DNA of 52,491 nucleotides from an uncultured Acetobacteraceae bacterium (GCA_937873205.1 CALMVO010000031.1:1-52491); one strand, 5' to 3'. Positions 1 through 13,132 are shown, counted from the first letter of the stretch. Numbers and translations: made by a program. The notes: generated by a model from the sequence alone, not told the origin.

Positions 1-3239
<3,239 letters not shown>

Positions 3240-3281
3240 TCCCCACGCTGACGACCCGCACGGGTCGCCAGGCAAGACTGG

Positions 3282-3316
3282 AGGCCGGCCGGGGCGACCC
3301 GACCGGCCTTTTCTTT
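3282..3316 (+). terminator. Intrinsic terminator after rpoC
   Basis: AGGCCGG (3282-3288) pairs with CCGGCCT (3303-3309), and the stem is followed by TTTTCTTT. A GC-rich stem plus a T-run 45-75 bases after the rpoC stop is what an intrinsic terminator for the rpoBC transcript would look like. Confidence 0.6.
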
Positions 3317-3338
3317 GCGCAATGTCGCGCGACTTCGC

Positions 3339-3367
3339 TTGACTTGACGGTGTCCGGCTCGTAGTGA
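3339..3367 (+). promoter_or_regulatory. Candidate housekeeping promoter of the str operon
   Basis: TTGACT (3339-3344) is followed after 17 bases by TAGTGA (3362-3367), just after the rpoC terminator and about 210 bases before rpsL. The -35 is near consensus and the -10 is fair. Position and spacing fit a promoter driving rpsL-rpsG-tuf. The long GC-rich leader contains a hairpin. Confidence 0.45.
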
Positions 3368-3578
3368 ACGGCGCTCGGCAAGCCACGTCTCCAGACGGTC
3401 GGACGCCACCTGATGCAGCACTCGCGTGCGGCGCCGCCCCCGTTACCACAGGGGGCCAAGGCCGCATGTGATCAGACCACCGCCGGTTGGGCTCGTCCCG
3501 ATCCCGGCGGGCCATCGCTGTTTCGGGTTCAGGCGGACAGGCATGCCGGGACGAGATGTCGAGGATTGGGAAGGGCGC

Positions 3579-3950
3579 ATGCCGACCATCAACCAGCTGA
3601 TCGCCAAGGGCCGCGAGCCGGCGCCGAAGCGCAACAAGGTGCCGGCGCTGCAGGGCTGCCCGCAGAAGCGCGGCGTGTGCACGCGCGTCTATACGACGAC
3701 GCCGAAGAAGCCAAACTCGGCGCTGCGCAAGGTCGCCAAGGTGCGGCTGACCAACGGCTTCGAGGTGGTGAGCTACATCCCCGGCGAGGGCCACAACCTG
3801 CAGGAGCACAGCGTGGTGCTGATCCGCGGCGGCCGCGTCAAGGATCTGCCAGGCGTGCGCTACCACATCCTGCGCGGCGTGCTGGACACCCAGGGCATCG
3901 CCAAGCGCCGGAAGCGCCGGTCGCTCTACGGCGCCAAGCGGCCGAAGTGA
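3579..3950 (+). CDS. rpsL: 30S ribosomal protein S12
   Basis: S12 lines the decoding centre of the 30S subunit. The 123-residue product matches the family length. I chose ATG 3579 because MPTINQLI is the family's N-terminus; an open frame continues upstream to 3426 but does not resemble S12. CPQKRGVC spans residues 27-34. Lys43 (in TTTPKKPNS) and Lys88 (in GRVKDLP) are both present, so the usual streptomycin-resistance substitutions are absent. Asp89, the conserved methylthiolation site, is also present. It is the first gene of the str operon; rpsG follows after 13 bases. Confidence 0.97.
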   Translation: MPTINQLIAKGREPAPKRNKVPALQGCPQKRGVCTRVYTTTPKKPNSALRKVAKVRLTNGFEVVSYIPGEGHNLQEHSVVLIRGGRVKDLPGVRYHILRGVLDTQGIAKRRKRRSLYGAKRPK

Positions 3951-3963
3951 GAGGATACCGCCG

Positions 3964-4440
3964 ATGAGCCGTCGCCGCCGCGCCGTGAAGCGCGAGATCC
4001 TGCCCGATCCGAAGTTCGGGGACGTCGTCATCACGCGCTTCATGAATGCGCTGATGTACGACGGTAAGAAGTCGACCGCCGAGGGCATCGTCTATGGCGC
4101 GCTGGAAAGCATGCGCCGCCGCGGCGGCTCCAGCGCCGATCCGGTGCGCATGTTCCACGAGGCACTGGACAACGTGAAGCCGGCCGTCGAGGTCCGTTCG
4201 CGGCGCGTCGGCGGCGCCACCTACCAGGTGCCGGTCGAGGTTCGCACCGAGCGTCGTCAGGCCCTGGCGATCCGCTGGCTGATCGACAGCTCGCGCAAGC
4301 GCGGCGAGCACACCATGCAGGACCGGCTGTCCAACGAGTTGCTGGACGCCGTGAACAACCGCGGTTCCGCCGTGAAGAAGCGCGAGGACACGCACAGGAT
4401 GGCCGAGGCCAACAAGGCCTTCAGCCACTACCGCTGGTAG
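3964..4440 (+). CDS. rpsG: 30S ribosomal protein S7
   Basis: S7 nucleates the 30S head by binding the 3' domain of 16S rRNA. The 158-residue product starts [12 protein letters not shown] and contains the conserved [19 protein letters not shown] segment near residue 30 and the C-terminal FSHYRW. AGAGGAT precedes the ATG. In most proteobacteria the next gene is fusA (EF-G), but here tuf follows after 77 bases, so fusA must be elsewhere if the organism has the normal gene set. Confidence 0.97.
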   Translation: MSRRRRAVKREILPDPKFGDVVITRFMNALMYDGKKSTAEGIVYGALESMRRRGGSSADPVRMFHEALDNVKPAVEVRSRRVGGATYQVPVEVRTERRQALAIRWLIDSSRKRGEHTMQDRLSNELLDAVNNRGSAVKKREDTHRMAEANKAFSHYRW

Positions 4441-4517
4441 TCGCACTTCCGTAATCAGACCGCTTCCATCCGGCCGGCGCCCTGGACACGGCGCAGGCGG
4501 GCCCCAGGAGAGAGACG

Positions 4518-5708
4518 ATGGGTAAGGCTAAATTTGAGCGGAACAAGCCGCACTGCAACATCGGCACGATCGGCCATGTCGATCACGGCAAGACGTCGTT
4601 GACCGCCGCGATCACCAAGACGTTGGCGAAGTCGGGCGGCGCCACATACACCGCCTACGACCAGATCGACAAGGCGCCGGAAGAGCGCGCGCGCGGCATT
4701 ACGATCTCGACCGCGCATGTCGAGTATGAGACCGCGGCCCGCCACTACGCGCACGTCGATTGCCCGGGCCACGCCGACTACGTGAAGAACATGATCACGG
4801 GTGCCGCGCAGATGGACGGCGCGATCCTGGTGGTGTCCGCCGCCGACGGCCCGATGCCGCAGACACGCGAGCACATCCTGCTGGCGCGTCAGGTCGGCGT
4901 GCCGGCGCTGGTGGTATTCCTGAACAAGGTTGACCTGGTCGACGATCCGGAGCTGCTCGAACTGGTGGAGATGGAGGTGCGCGAGTTGCTGTCGTCCTAC
5001 CAGTTCCCTGGCGACGACATCCCGATCGTCAAGGGTTCTGCCGTGGTGACGCTGAACGACGGCGATCCCGTGCTGGGCGAGAACGCCGTGCGTGAGCTGA
5101 TGGACGCGGTCGATTCCTACATCCCGCAGCCCGAGCGGGCGATCGATCGTCCGTTCCTGATGCCGATCGAGGACGTGTTCTCGATCTCCGGCCGCGGCAC
5201 CGTGGTCACGGGGCGCGTCGAGCGTGGCGTGGTCAATGTCGGTGAAGAGGTCGAGATTGTCGGCATTAAGAACACCGTGAAGACGACCGTCACCGGCGTC
5301 GAGATGTTCCGCAAGCTGCTCGATCGCGGCCAAGCTGGCGATAACATCGGTGCCCTGCTGCGCGGCACCAAGCGTGAAGATGTCGAGCGCGGCCAGGTGC
5401 TGGCCAAGCCCGGCTCGATCACGCCACACACCAAGTTCAAGGCAGAAGCCTACATCCTCACCAAGGAGGAGGGCGGCCGTCACACGCCGTTCTTCACCAA
5501 CTACCGTCCGCAGTTCTACTTCCGCACCACGGACGTGACAGGCGTGGTGCAGCTTCCCGAGGGCACCGAGATGGTGATGCCGGGTGACAACGTGTCGATG
5601 GACGTCGAGCTGATCGCGCCGATCGCGATGGACGAGGGTCTTCGCTTCGCCATTCGCGAGGGCGGTCGCACCGTCGGCGCCGGCGTCGTGGCGTCGATCC
5701 AAGCCTGA
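4518..5708 (+). CDS. tuf: Translation elongation factor Tu
   Basis: EF-Tu is the GTPase that delivers aminoacyl-tRNA to the ribosome A site. The product has 396 residues, the standard length. The P-loop GHVDHGKT is at residues 19-26. The DCPGH switch II motif, the NKVD guanine-specificity motif (NKxD) and the RGITI switch I segment are all present. Domains 2 and 3 are complete, ending [22 protein letters not shown] is a strong ribosome-binding site. It follows rpsG directly and precedes rpsJ, separated from rpsJ by a strong hairpin. Confidence 0.98.
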   Translation: MGKAKFERNKPHCNIGTIGHVDHGKTSLTAAITKTLAKSGGATYTAYDQIDKAPEERARGITISTAHVEYETAARHYAHVDCPGHADYVKNMITGAAQMDGAILVVSAADGPMPQTREHILLARQVGVPALVVFLNKVDLVDDPELLELVEMEVRELLSSYQFPGDDIPIVKGSAVVTLNDGDPVLGENAVRELMDAVDSYIPQPERAIDRPFLMPIEDVFSISGRGTVVTGRVERGVVNVGEEVEIVGIKNTVKTTVTGVEMFRKLLDRGQAGDNIGALLRGTKREDVERGQVLAKPGSITPHTKFKAEAYILTKEEGGRHTPFFTNYRPQFYFRTTDVTGVVQLPEGTEMVMPGDNVSMDVELIAPIAMDEGLRFAIREGGRTVGAGVVASIQA

Positions 5709-5715
5709 CCCCGCT

Positions 5716-5745
5716 GCGCGAAGCCGGCGCGAGCCGGCTTTGCGC
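5716..5745 (+). terminator. tuf-rpsJ intercistronic hairpin
   Basis: A 13-bp stem (5716-5728 with 5733-5745, one G:T wobble) closes a GCGA loop eight bases after the tuf stop. It has no T-run, so it may be a weak or Rho-assisted terminator, an mRNA-stabilising 3' end or a processing site between the str and S10 genes. rpsJ starts 35 bases later and I see no convincing promoter in between. Confidence 0.5.
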
Positions 5746-5780
5746 GCTGCGGGCCCGAACCGAACTGGACTTGAGCTAGC

Positions 5781-6089
5781 ATGGACAACCAGAACATCCG
5801 CATCCGCCTGAAGGCGTACGATCACCGCGTGCTCGACAACAGCACGAAGGAAATCGTGAACACGGCGAAGCGTACGGGTGCGCGAGTTCGGGGTCCTATC
5901 CCGCTGCCGACGCATATCGAGAAGTTCACCGTGAACCGCTCGCCGCATGTGGACAAGAAGAGCCGCGAGCAGTTCGAGATCCGCACTCATCGTCGGCTGC
6001 TCGACATCGTCGAGCCGACTCCTCAGACGGTGGACGCCCTCATGAAGCTCGACCTCGCCGCCGGCGTGGACGTCGAGATCAAGCTGTAA
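5781..6089 (+). CDS. rpsJ: 30S ribosomal protein S10
   Basis: S10 is a 30S head protein and, as NusE, a partner of NusB in antitermination. The 102-residue product starts [16 protein letters not shown] and contains [30 protein letters not shown] split over its long beta-hairpin. It is the first gene of the S10 cluster. The ribosome-binding site is weak (GGACTTGAG), which fits translational coupling or leader control. rplC follows after 10 bases. Confidence 0.97.
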   Translation: MDNQNIRIRLKAYDHRVLDNSTKEIVNTAKRTGARVRGPIPLPTHIEKFTVNRSPHVDKKSREQFEIRTHRRLLDIVEPTPQTVDALMKLDLAAGVDVEIKL

Positions 6090-6099
6090 GGCCTGGACG

Positions 6100-6822
6100 A
6101 TGCGCACCGGATTGATCGCAAAGAAGCTGGGCATGTCCCGGATCTTCAAGGATGACGGCACCCACGTGCCGGTGACCGTGCTCCACCTCGAGACGCTGCA
6201 GGTGACGGAGATGCGTACCCGGGAGCGGGACGGCTACGTCGCGGTGCAGCTCGGCATCGGCACGCCGAAGGTGAAGAACGTCACCAAGCCGAACCGTGGT
6301 CATTTCGCGCGGCTGAAGGTCAAGCCGCGGCGCCATCTGGTCGAGTTCCGCGTCGCTGACGACGCGGTGCTGGAGCCGGGGGCGGTGCTGTCCGCGGCGC
6401 ATTTCGTGGTCGGCCAGAAGGTGGACGTGACCGGCATCAGCAAGGGCAAGGGCTTCGCCGGCGGCATGAAACGCTGGAACTTCGCCGGCCTCGAAGCTTC
6501 GCATGGCGTGTCGGTCAGCCACCGCTCGCTGGGTTCGACCGGCAACCGGCAGGATCCCGGTAAGACTTTCAAGAACAAGAAGATGGCTGGCCATCTCGGT
6601 TCGGAGCGAGTGACCACGCTGAACCTCGAGGTGGCGCTGGTCGATGTCGACAAGAACCTGCTGATGATCCGGGGCGCGATCCCGGGCGGCGCCAATGGGT
6701 TCGTGACCGTACGCGACGCGATCAAGAAGCCGCGCCATGCCGATGTGCCGTATCCGGCCGGGCTGGTGCAGGCGGCAGCGACCCCGGCACCGGTCGAGGC
6801 ATCCGACGCGACGGCGGAGTGA
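6100..6822 (+). CDS. rplC: 50S ribosomal protein L3
   Basis: L3 is an early-assembly 23S rRNA-binding protein close to the peptidyl-transferase centre. The 240-residue product has the conserved N-terminus [16 protein letters not shown] and the [20 protein letters not shown] loop near residues 148-167, which contains the glutamine usually methylated by PrmB. Its C-terminus is an Ala/Pro-rich acidic tail (about the last 17 residues) not found in E. coli L3. rplD follows after 10 bases behind GAGGAGAGGG. Confidence 0.97.
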   Translation: MRTGLIAKKLGMSRIFKDDGTHVPVTVLHLETLQVTEMRTRERDGYVAVQLGIGTPKVKNVTKPNRGHFARLKVKPRRHLVEFRVADDAVLEPGAVLSAAHFVVGQKVDVTGISKGKGFAGGMKRWNFAGLEASHGVSVSHRSLGSTGNRQDPGKTFKNKKMAGHLGSERVTTLNLEVALVDVDKNLLMIRGAIPGGANGFVTVRDAIKKPRHADVPYPAGLVQAAATPAPVEASDATAE

Positions 6823-6832
6823 GGAGAGGGCC

Positions 6833-7459
6833 ATGGACGTCGACATCAAGACCCTCGACAATGGCAGCGCCGGCCAGGCCAGCCTGTCTGACGAGATCTT
6901 CGGGATCGCCCCGCGCCGCGACATCATGGCGCGCGTGGTGCAATGGCAGCTTTCCAAGCGCCGTGCCGGCACCCACAAGGTGAAGGGCATGGGCGAGGTC
7001 TCCGGGACCACCCGCAAGCCCTACAAGCAGAAGGGCACCGGTAATGCACGCCAGGGCTCGCTGCGGGCGCCGCAATTCAGAACCGGCGGTGCCGTGCATG
7101 GGCCGGTGGTGCGCAGCCACGAATACGACCTGCCGAAAAAGGTCCGGCGGCTCGGGCTGATCTCGGCGCTGTCGCAGAAGCTGGCCGACGGCAAGCTGGT
7201 GGTGCTGGACGAGGCGGTCGGCACCGCAAAGACCGGTGAGCTGGCGGCCAAGCTGCGGGTGCTGGGCTGGAGCTCGGCGCTGATCGTGGACGGGACGGTC
7301 GACGAGAGCTTCCTGCGCGCGGCCCGCAACTTGCCCAAGATCGACGTGCTGCCGTCCGTGGGAGCGAACGTCTACGACATCCTAAACCATGACGTGCTGG
7401 CGATCACGCGCGCCGGGGTCGAGGGCTTGCAGAAGCGTCTCGGGGAGCGCGTGGCATGA
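6833..7459 (+). CDS. rplD: 50S ribosomal protein L4
   Basis: L4 binds 23S rRNA and lines the peptide exit tunnel; in E. coli it also represses the S10 operon. The 208-residue product starts at ATG 6833 behind GAGGAGAGGG; the frame is open upstream but that part overlaps rplC and is not L4-like. The tunnel-loop segment [20 protein letters not shown], near residue 62, is conserved. The stop overlaps the rplW start by four bases. Confidence 0.96.
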   Translation: MDVDIKTLDNGSAGQASLSDEIFGIAPRRDIMARVVQWQLSKRRAGTHKVKGMGEVSGTTRKPYKQKGTGNARQGSLRAPQFRTGGAVHGPVVRSHEYDLPKKVRRLGLISALSQKLADGKLVVLDEAVGTAKTGELAAKLRVLGWSSALIVDGTVDESFLRAARNLPKIDVLPSVGANVYDILNHDVLAITRAGVEGLQKRLGERVA

Positions 7460-7791
7460 CCAATATCCTGGCGATCCGCCATGCGGCCCAGACTATGTCT
7501 CGCGAGGCGATGTACGATGTCGTGCGCGCACCGGTAATCACTGAAAAGGCGACGGCGCTGTCCGAGCGCAACCAGGTGGTGTTCCGGGTCGCGATCGACG
7601 CCACCAAGCCGCAGATCAAGGCGGCGGTCGAGGGGCTGTTCGGTGTCAAGGTGCTCGGCGTGAACACGCTGGTGCAGAAGGGCAAGACCAAGCGGTTCCG
7701 CGGCCGTCCAGGCGTGCGGTCCGACGTGAAGAAGGCGTTCGTGCAGCTGGCGGAGGGTCAATCGATCGACCTCTCCGCGCGGCTGGCGTAA
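7456..7791 (+). CDS. rplW: 50S ribosomal protein L23
   Basis: L23 sits at the tunnel exit and docks trigger factor and SRP. From ATG 7456, which overlaps the rplD stop as ATGA, the product has 111 residues. The conserved L23 body begins at [13 protein letters not shown] (residue 19), so an internal start at 7495 or 7510 is possible. The coupling overlap favours the longer form. The C-terminal half carries [20 protein letters not shown]. Confidence 0.94.
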   Translation: MTNILAIRHAAQTMSREAMYDVVRAPVITEKATALSERNQVVFRVAIDATKPQIKAAVEGLFGVKVLGVNTLVQKGKTKRFRGRPGVRSDVKKAFVQLAEGQSIDLSARLA

Positions 7792-7807
7792 CGCGGGGTA
7801 GAGACCG

Positions 7808-8638
7808 ATGGCACTGAAGCATTTCAAGCCCGTTACGGCGTCGCTGCGCGGCACGGTCCTGATCGACCGCGCCGAGCTGTGGAAGGGAAAGCCGATCAAG
7901 ACCCTCACCGAGGGCAAGAACAAAAGCGGCGGGCGCAACAACCACGGCCGCACGACCTCGTTCTTTCGCGGCGGCGGGCACAAGCAGACCTATCGGCACG
8001 TCGACTTCAAGCGTCGCAAGTTCGATGTCGTCGGCACGGTCGAGCGCTTGGAATATGACCCAAACCGCACGGCGTTCATCGCGCTGCTGAAGTATGCCGA
8101 CGGCGAGCTCGCCTACATCCTGGCGCCGCAGCGGGTACGGGCCGGCGACCAGGTCGTGGCCGGCGCCCGCGTCGACATCAAGCCTGGCAACGCGATGCCG
8201 CTGTCGGCGATCCCGGTCGGCACCATCGTGCATAACATCGAGCTGAAGCAGGGAGCCGGCGGCAAGATGTCCCGGTCGGCCGGCACCTACGCACAGTTGG
8301 TCGGCAAGGATAGCGGCTATGCGCAGCTGAAGCTGCAATCCGGCGAAGTCCGCGTGGTGCGTGGCGAGTGCATGGCGACCGTCGGTGCGGTGTCGAATCC
8401 GGACAACATGAACCAGAGCATCGGCAAGGCCGGCCGCGCGCGCTGGATGGGCCGCCGGCCGCACAATCGCGGCGTGGTGATGAACCCGGTCGACCATCCG
8501 CACGGTGGCGGCGAGGGCCGCACCTCGGGTGGCCGCCATCCGGTGACGCCGTGGGGCAAGCCGACCAAGGGCTACAAGACGCGCGTCAACAAGCGCACCG
8601 ACAGCCTGATCATCCGTCGCCGCAAGACCGGCAAGTAA
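7808..8638 (+). CDS. rplB: 50S ribosomal protein L2
   Basis: L2 is essential for peptidyl-transferase function and subunit association. The 276-residue product is full length. The hallmark [13 protein letters not shown] is present with His230 and His232, equivalent to the catalytically important His229 region of E. coli L2. The RNA-binding OB-fold and SH3-like domains are intact. It lies 16 bases after rplW and is followed by rpsS. Confidence 0.98.
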   Translation: MALKHFKPVTASLRGTVLIDRAELWKGKPIKTLTEGKNKSGGRNNHGRTTSFFRGGGHKQTYRHVDFKRRKFDVVGTVERLEYDPNRTAFIALLKYADGELAYILAPQRVRAGDQVVAGARVDIKPGNAMPLSAIPVGTIVHNIELKQGAGGKMSRSAGTYAQLVGKDSGYAQLKLQSGEVRVVRGECMATVGAVSNPDNMNQSIGKAGRARWMGRRPHNRGVVMNPVDHPHGGGEGRTSGGRHPVTPWGKPTKGYKTRVNKRTDSLIIRRRKTGK

Positions 8639-8652
8639 GGGGGCAGAGAGAG

Positions 8653-8931
8653 ATGGCACGTTCCGTCTGGAAGGGCCCGTTCGTCGACGGGTACCTGCTG
8701 AACAAGGCCGAGACATCGCGCGCGTCAGGGCGCAACGAGGTGATCAAGATCTGGTCGCGCCGGTCGACGATCCTGCCGCAGTTCGTCGGCCTCGTGTTCG
8801 GGGTCTATAACGGCCACAAGTTCCTGCCCGTGCAGGTCAACGAGAACATGGTCGGGCACAAGTTCGGTGAGTTCTCGCCGACCCGCACGTTCACCGGCCA
8901 TTCCTCCGACAAGAAGGCGAGGCGGGGATGA
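8653..8931 (+). CDS. rpsS: 30S ribosomal protein S19
   Basis: S19 pairs with S13 in the 30S head near the A-site tRNA. The 92-residue product begins [16 protein letters not shown] and contains [20 protein letters not shown]. The ATG follows GGGGGCAGAGAG. Its stop overlaps the rplV start as ATGA, suggesting translational coupling. Confidence 0.97.
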   Translation: MARSVWKGPFVDGYLLNKAETSRASGRNEVIKIWSRRSTILPQFVGLVFGVYNGHKFLPVQVNENMVGHKFGEFSPTRTFTGHSSDKKARRG

Positions 8932-9353
8932 GCAAGCCGAAGACGCCGCGGGCGCTGTCCGAGACGGAGGCACAGGCGATCACGCGCAATATTCGCGTGA
9001 GCCCGCGCAAGCTGAATTTGGTCGCTGGCCTGATCCGCAATCAGCCCGTGTCCAAGGCGGTCGCGACCCTCACCTTCAGCAAGCGGCGCATCGCGCTTGC
9101 GGTCAAGAAGACCCTGGAGAGCGCCATCGCCAACGCCGAGAACAACCACCAGCTCGACGTCGACCAACTCGTGGTGAAGCACGCCGAGGTCGGCAAGGCG
9201 ATCGTGATGCGGCGGTTCCACGCGCGTGGCCGCGGCCGGTCGTCGCAGATCGAGAAGTTCTTCAGCCACCTCAAGATCGTGGTCGCGGAGAAGTCGGCGG
9301 ACGAGACGGCAGCCAAGCCCTCTCGCCGTAGCACCGAGCAGAAGGCGGCCTGA
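8928..9353 (+). CDS. rplV: 50S ribosomal protein L22
   Basis: L22 contacts all 23S rRNA domains, and its beta-hairpin reaches into the exit tunnel. The 141-residue product has [18 protein letters not shown] near residue 24 and the hairpin segment [14 protein letters not shown] near residue 97. It is longer than E. coli L22 (110) because of a leading segment and a charged Ala/Lys-rich tail. rpsC starts three bases after its stop. Confidence 0.96.
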   Translation: MSKPKTPRALSETEAQAITRNIRVSPRKLNLVAGLIRNQPVSKAVATLTFSKRRIALAVKKTLESAIANAENNHQLDVDQLVVKHAEVGKAIVMRRFHARGRGRSSQIEKFFSHLKIVVAEKSADETAAKPSRRSTEQKAA

Positions 9354-9356
9354 TCC

Positions 9357-10034
9357 ATGGGTCACAAGGTCAATCCGATCGGGCTCCGGCTCGGCATCAA
9401 CCGCACCTGGGACAGCCGCTGGTACGCGGGCGCCGACTACGCGAAGCTGCTGCACGACGACCTGAAGCTGCGTGGCTACCTGCGCCGCAAGCTGAGCGGC
9501 GCCGGCGTGTCCCGCGTCGTGATCGAGCGGCCGGCCAAGAAGCCGCGCGTCACGATCTATGCCGCACGCCCCGGCGTGGTGATCGGCAAGAAGGGCCAGG
9601 ATATCGACGTGCTGCGGAAGGACCTCGCCCGCATGGCGAAGTCCGACGTGGCGCTCAACATCGTCGAGATCAGGAAGCCCGAGATCGACGCGCAGCTGGT
9701 GGCCGAGAACATCGCGCAGCAGCTCGAGCGTCGCGTCGCGTTCCGCCGGGCGATGAAGCGCGCGGTGCAGTCGGCGATGCGGCTGGGTGCCCAGGGCATC
9801 CGTATCAATTGCGGCGGTCGTCTCGGCGGCGCCGAGATCGCCCGCGTCGAGTGGTATCGCGAGGGGCGGGTGCCGCTGCACACGCTGCGCGCCGACATCG
9901 ATTATGGCGTCGCCACCGCCAAGACCACCTACGGCACCTGCGGCGTGAAGGTCTGGATCTTCAAGGGCGAGATTCTGGCGCATGACCCGCTGAGCCAGGA
10001 CCGTCGCGCCGCCGAGCAGGCGCCGCAGCGCTGA
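9357..10034 (+). CDS. rpsC: 30S ribosomal protein S3
   Basis: S3 forms part of the mRNA entry channel. The 225-residue product begins [21 protein letters not shown] type II KH domain shows the GxxG loop in [11 protein letters not shown] near residues 74-84. The C-terminal domain contains [17 protein letters not shown] sequence ([20 protein letters not shown]). It is coupled to rplV and precedes rplP by 23 bases. Confidence 0.97.
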   Translation: MGHKVNPIGLRLGINRTWDSRWYAGADYAKLLHDDLKLRGYLRRKLSGAGVSRVVIERPAKKPRVTIYAARPGVVIGKKGQDIDVLRKDLARMAKSDVALNIVEIRKPEIDAQLVAENIAQQLERRVAFRRAMKRAVQSAMRLGAQGIRINCGGRLGGAEIARVEWYREGRVPLHTLRADIDYGVATAKTTYGTCGVKVWIFKGEILAHDPLSQDRRAAEQAPQR

Positions 10035-10057
10035 TCGCCGCTACAGGATAGAAGAAC

Positions 10058-10474
10058 ATGCTGTCTCCGAAGCGGACCAAGTACCGCAAGGCCCACAAGG
10101 GCCGCATCCACGGGCTGGCCAAGGGCGGCACGACGCTGAATTTCGGCGCGTTCGGCCTGAAGGCGCTGGAGCCCGAGCGGATCACCGCGCGACAGATCGA
10201 GGCGTCGCGCCGTGCGATCACGCGGGCGATGAAGCGCGCCGGGCGTGTCTGGATCCGTATCTTCCCGGACGTGCCGGTCTCGACCAAGCCGGCCGAGGTC
10301 CGCATGGGCTCAGGCAAGGGGTCGCCGGAGTTCTGGGTGGCGCGGGTGAAGCCAGGTCGCATCGTGTTCGAGATCGAGGGCGTGCCGGTGGAGATCGCGC
10401 GCCAGGCGCTGGCGCTCGGAGCGGCGAAGTTGCCGATCAAGACCAAGTTTGTGACCCGCGTCGGGGAGGCCTGA
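10058..10474 (+). CDS. rplP: 50S ribosomal protein L16
   Basis: L16 helps position tRNA at the A site of the 50S subunit. The 138-residue product begins [16 protein letters not shown] and carries the flexible loop [17 protein letters not shown] around residues 80-96. This loop includes the arginine that is hydroxylated in E. coli. rpmC starts three bases after its stop. Confidence 0.97.
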   Translation: MLSPKRTKYRKAHKGRIHGLAKGGTTLNFGAFGLKALEPERITARQIEASRRAITRAMKRAGRVWIRIFPDVPVSTKPAEVRMGSGKGSPEFWVARVKPGRIVFEIEGVPVEIARQALALGAAKLPIKTKFVTRVGEA

Positions 10475-10477
10475 GAC

Positions 10478-10705
10478 ATGGCGAAGGCGACCAAGCCGGG
10501 CGATATCCGTGCCAAGTCGGTGGATGAGCGCGAGACGCTGTTGCTCGACCTCAAGAAGGAGCAATTCAACCTGCGTTTCCAGCGTGCCGTCGGTCAGACC
10601 GAGGCGACCAGCCGGGTGCGCGAGGTGCGCCGCGAGATCGCACGGATCAAGACCGTGCAGCATCAAGACAAGACGTCCGCGGCAGCCGCCGCGGCGAAGC
10701 ACTGA
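10478..10705 (+). CDS. rpmC: 50S ribosomal protein L29
   Basis: L29 is a small helical-hairpin protein at the tunnel exit, next to L23. The 75-residue product has the conserved [19 protein letters not shown] core ([20 protein letters not shown]) and [15 protein letters not shown] short Ala-rich tail lengthens it beyond the usual 63-66 residues. rpsQ follows after 13 bases behind GAGAGGAGACGG. Confidence 0.95.
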   Translation: MAKATKPGDIRAKSVDERETLLLDLKKEQFNLRFQRAVGQTEATSRVREVRREIARIKTVQHQDKTSAAAAAAKH

Positions 10706-10718
10706 GAGGAGACGGACG

Positions 10719-11027
10719 ATGCCGAGGCGCGTCCTCACCGGGCGGGTGACCAGCGACAAGATGGACAAGACCGTGACGGTCCTGGTCGATCGCCGCGTGA
10801 TCCATCCGCTCTACAAGAAGTTCATCCGCCGTTCGAAGAAGTATGCGGCGCACGATCAGGACAACGCCTGCAAGGTCGGCGACACGGTGCGCATCATCGA
10901 GTGCCCGCCGATCAGTAAGCGCAAGACATGGACCGTGACGACGCGCAACGGCACCGCGATGGGCGACGCCCCGCCGGCGGCCCTACCGGCAAGCGACGCA
11001 CCGGCCGACGCGTCGGCGTCGGCCTGA
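10719..11027 (+). CDS. rpsQ: 30S ribosomal protein S17
   Basis: S17 is a primary 16S rRNA-binding protein with an OB fold. ATG 10719 gives [21 protein letters not shown] and 102 residues. The core ends near residue 78 ([13 protein letters not shown]). The last 25 or so residues form an Ala/Pro/Asp-rich tail that E. coli S17 (84 residues) lacks. It is the last gene of the classical S10 cluster; rplN starts 13 bases later. Confidence 0.96.
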   Translation: MPRRVLTGRVTSDKMDKTVTVLVDRRVIHPLYKKFIRRSKKYAAHDQDNACKVGDTVRIIECPPISKRKTWTVTTRNGTAMGDAPPAALPASDAPADASASA

Positions 11028-11040
11028 AGGGTAACGAGAG

Positions 11041-11409
11041 ATGATCCATCCCGAGACCAACCTTGACGTCGCCGACAATTCCGGCGCGCGTCGGGTGCAG
11101 TGCATCAAGGTGCTGGGCGGCTCCAAGCGGAAGACCGCCTCGGTCGGCGACGTGATCGTCGTCTCCATCAAGGAGGCAATTCCCCGCGGCAAGGTGAAGA
11201 AGGGCGACGTGCACCAGGCGGTGATCGTGCGCACCTCGTTTCCGGTGCGTCGCGCCGACGGCAGCGCCATCCGCTTCGACCGCAATGCGGCGGTGCTGAT
11301 CAACAAGCAGCAGGAGCCGATTGGCACCCGCATCTTTGGGCCGGTCGTTCGTGAGCTGCGCGCGCGCAAGTTCATGAAGATCATCTCGCTGGCGCCGGAG
11401 GTGCTGTGA
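11041..11409 (+). CDS. rplN: 50S ribosomal protein L14
   Basis: L14 forms intersubunit bridge B8. The 122-residue product begins [28 protein letters not shown] and has [28 protein letters not shown] at its C-terminus, split here by mention only. Length and motifs match the family exactly. It opens the spc cluster, but there is no intergenic space for a separate promoter. Its TGA overlaps the rplX ATG by one base. Confidence 0.98.
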   Translation: MIHPETNLDVADNSGARRVQCIKVLGGSKRKTASVGDVIVVSIKEAIPRGKVKKGDVHQAVIVRTSFPVRRADGSAIRFDRNAAVLINKQQEPIGTRIFGPVVRELRARKFMKIISLAPEVL

Positions 11410-11729
11410 TGGCGGCGCGCATCAAGAAGGGCGACCAGGTCATCGTGATCTCGGGCTCGTCCAAGAACACCCGCGGCGAGGTGCTGTCCGTGTCGCCCAG
11501 CGCGCAGAAGGCCGTGGTGCGCGGTGTCGCGATCGCCAAGCGTCACACCAAGCCGACGCGGATGGGCGAGCCGGGCGGGATCATCGAGCGCGAGGCGCCG
11601 ATCCACCTGTCGAACCTGAAGCTGATCGATCCCAAGAGCGGTCAGCCGACCAAGGTCGGCTTCCGGGTGCTCGAAGGCGGCCGGAAAGTCCGTGTTGCCA
11701 AGGCGACCGGCGAGATCATCGAGAGCTAG
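11409..11729 (+). CDS. rplX: 50S ribosomal protein L24
   Basis: L24 is an assembly initiator with a KOW domain. ATG 11409 (TGATG overlap with rplN) gives a 106-residue protein, [16 protein letters not shown]; a GTG three bases earlier is an alternative. The KOW signature [18 protein letters not shown] is at residues 8-25. The gene ends 10 bases before the rplE ATG. Confidence 0.96.
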   Translation: MAARIKKGDQVIVISGSSKNTRGEVLSVSPSAQKAVVRGVAIAKRHTKPTRMGEPGGIIEREAPIHLSNLKLIDPKSGQPTKVGFRVLEGGRKVRVAKATGEIIES

Positions 11730-11739
11730 GGAAGCGATC

Positions 11740-12330
11740 ATGTCGGAGACAACCGAGGTGCGCACGCTGCCTCGCATGCAGCAGCGCTACAACGACGAGA
11801 TGCGGACGAGCCTGCGCGAGCAGTTCGGCTACACCAACGTCATGCAGGTGCCGCGCCTGGAGAAGATCGTCATCAACATGGGCGTTGGCGAGGCGGCGGG
11901 CGACCAGAAGAAGCTCGATGCCGCGGTGGCCGAGCTGACCCTGATCGCCGGGCAGAAGCCGGTGAAGACGCTGGCCAAAAAGGCGATCGCCGGGTTCAAG
12001 ATCCGGGAGGGTCTGCCGATCGGCACGAAGGTCACTCTGCGCCGCACGCGGATGTACGAGTTCCTCGACCGGCTGGTGACGATCGCAATGCCGCGTGTGC
12101 GTGACTTCCGCGGCCTGGTTCCGAACAAGGGCTTCGACGGGCGCGGCAACTTCGCGATGGGCCTGAAGGAGCAGATCGTGTTCCCGGAGATCAACTACGA
12201 CAAGGTCGATCAGGTTCGCGGCATGGACATCATCTTCGTCACCACGGCGAAGACCGATGCGGAGGCGAAAGCGCTGCTGAAGGCGTTCGACCTGCCGTTT
12301 CTGCCGGATGCGGTGAAGCCAGCGGCGTAG
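11740..12330 (+). CDS. rplE: 50S ribosomal protein L5
   Basis: L5 binds 5S rRNA in the central protuberance. I chose ATG 11740 ([20 protein letters not shown], 196 residues) because the open frame upstream overlaps rplX and is unlike L5. The conserved [15 protein letters not shown] and [19 protein letters not shown] segments are present. rpsN follows after 85 bases, a larger gap than most here, containing a hairpin. Confidence 0.96.
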   Translation: MSETTEVRTLPRMQQRYNDEMRTSLREQFGYTNVMQVPRLEKIVINMGVGEAAGDQKKLDAAVAELTLIAGQKPVKTLAKKAIAGFKIREGLPIGTKVTLRRTRMYEFLDRLVTIAMPRVRDFRGLVPNKGFDGRGNFAMGLKEQIVFPEINYDKVDQVRGMDIIFVTTAKTDAEAKALLKAFDLPFLPDAVKPAA

Positions 12331-12375
12331 GCAACACTCGGCACTCGGCGACTAGAATTCGTTTCATGGAAAACC

Positions 12376-12391
12376 GCCGGGTGCGCCCGGC
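12376..12391 (+). other. Hairpin between rplE and rpsN
   Basis: GCCGGG-TGCG-CCCGGC is a perfect 6-bp stem with a tetraloop, 25 bases before the rpsN start and just upstream of GGTTCCGGAGGG. It could be a transcript-stability element or a target of translational feedback. There is no direct evidence of function. Confidence 0.4.
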
Positions 12392-12415
12392 AGGTTCCGG
12401 AGGGTAGAACAAGGC

Positions 12416-12721
12416 ATGGCCAAGACCTCTTCCGTCAATCGCAACCTGAAGCGTACCGCCATGGCGGCCCGCGACAAGGGCAAGCGGTCGGCACTCAAGA
12501 ACATCGTCATGGATCGGACGCTGCCGGTCGAGGACCGCTTCGAGGCCTCGCTGAAGCTGGCCGAACTTCCGCGCAACGGCTCGCGCGTGCGGGTGAAGCT
12601 GCTGTGCCGGCTGACGGGGCGGTCGCGCGCAAACTACCGGAAGTTCGGGCTCTGCCGCATCGCGCTGCGGGACCTGGCCAGCAGCGGTCAGATCCCCGGC
12701 ATGGTCAAGTCGAGCTGGTAG
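12416..12721 (+). CDS. rpsN: 30S ribosomal protein S14
   Basis: S14 is a 30S head protein. The 101-residue product is the long, zinc-free form: the C-terminal segment [20 protein letters not shown] lacks the paired CxxC motifs of the short zinc form. It starts [14 protein letters not shown] behind GGAGGG. rpsH follows after 12 bases. Confidence 0.96.
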   Translation: MAKTSSVNRNLKRTAMAARDKGKRSALKNIVMDRTLPVEDRFEASLKLAELPRNGSRVRVKLLCRLTGRSRANYRKFGLCRIALRDLASSGQIPGMVKSSW

Positions 12722-12733
12722 GAGGCCGCCGCC

Positions 12734-13132
12734 ATGTCGATGTCAGATCCGCTGGGGGACATGCTCACCCGCATTCGCAACGCGCAGCACGCGCGCCATG
12801 CCGCCTGCGTGGCGCCGGCGTCGAAGCTCCGGGCCAACGTGCTGGAGGCGTTGCGTCGCGAAGGTTATATCCGGGGCTTCAAGCTTGAGGAGATCCGCGC
12901 GGGCATCGCGCAGCTCCGCATCGAGCTGAAGTACATGGAGGGCGAGCCGGTCATCAAGGAGATCCATCGGGTGTCGAAGCCCGGCCGACGGGTCTATTCC
13001 AAGATCAAGGAGCTGCCCCGGGTCTATGCCGGGCTCGGCGTCTCGATCCTGTCGACGCCGCGCGGCGTCCTGTCCGACGCGGAAGCGCGTGCCGCCAATG
13101 TCGGCGGCGAAGTGCTGTGTCGGGTCTTCTGA
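12734..13132 (+). CDS. rpsH: 30S ribosomal protein S8
   Basis: S8 binds helix 21 of 16S rRNA and represses the spc operon in E. coli. The 132-residue product begins [20 protein letters not shown] and ends with the conserved [27 protein letters not shown] lies close to the ATG. rplF starts 13 bases downstream. Confidence 0.97.
   Translation: MSMSDPLGDMLTRIRNAQHARHAACVAPASKLRANVLEALRREGYIRGFKLEEIRAGIAQLRIELKYMEGEPVIKEIHRVSKPGRRVYSKIKELPRVYAGLGVSILSTPRGVLSDAEARAANVGGEVLCRVF

Larger units (their letters stand above)
3240..3578 (+). other. rpoC-rpsL intergenic region
   Basis: This 339-base stretch has no convincing gene. It holds a short perfect palindrome (CGACCCG-CA-CGGGTCG, 3252-3267), a terminator-like hairpin, a promoter-like site and a leader hairpin (GCCCCC / GGGGGC, 3436-3456). 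An open frame from 3426 runs into rpsL, but its residues before 3579 look like translated leader, not protein. Confidence 0.6.

Noticed and set aside
3426..3578. N-terminal extension of rpsL or a leader peptide
   Set aside because: The residues are Pro/Arg-rich and unlike S12, and S12 normally starts at MPTINQL. No ribosome-binding site supports a separate leader peptide.
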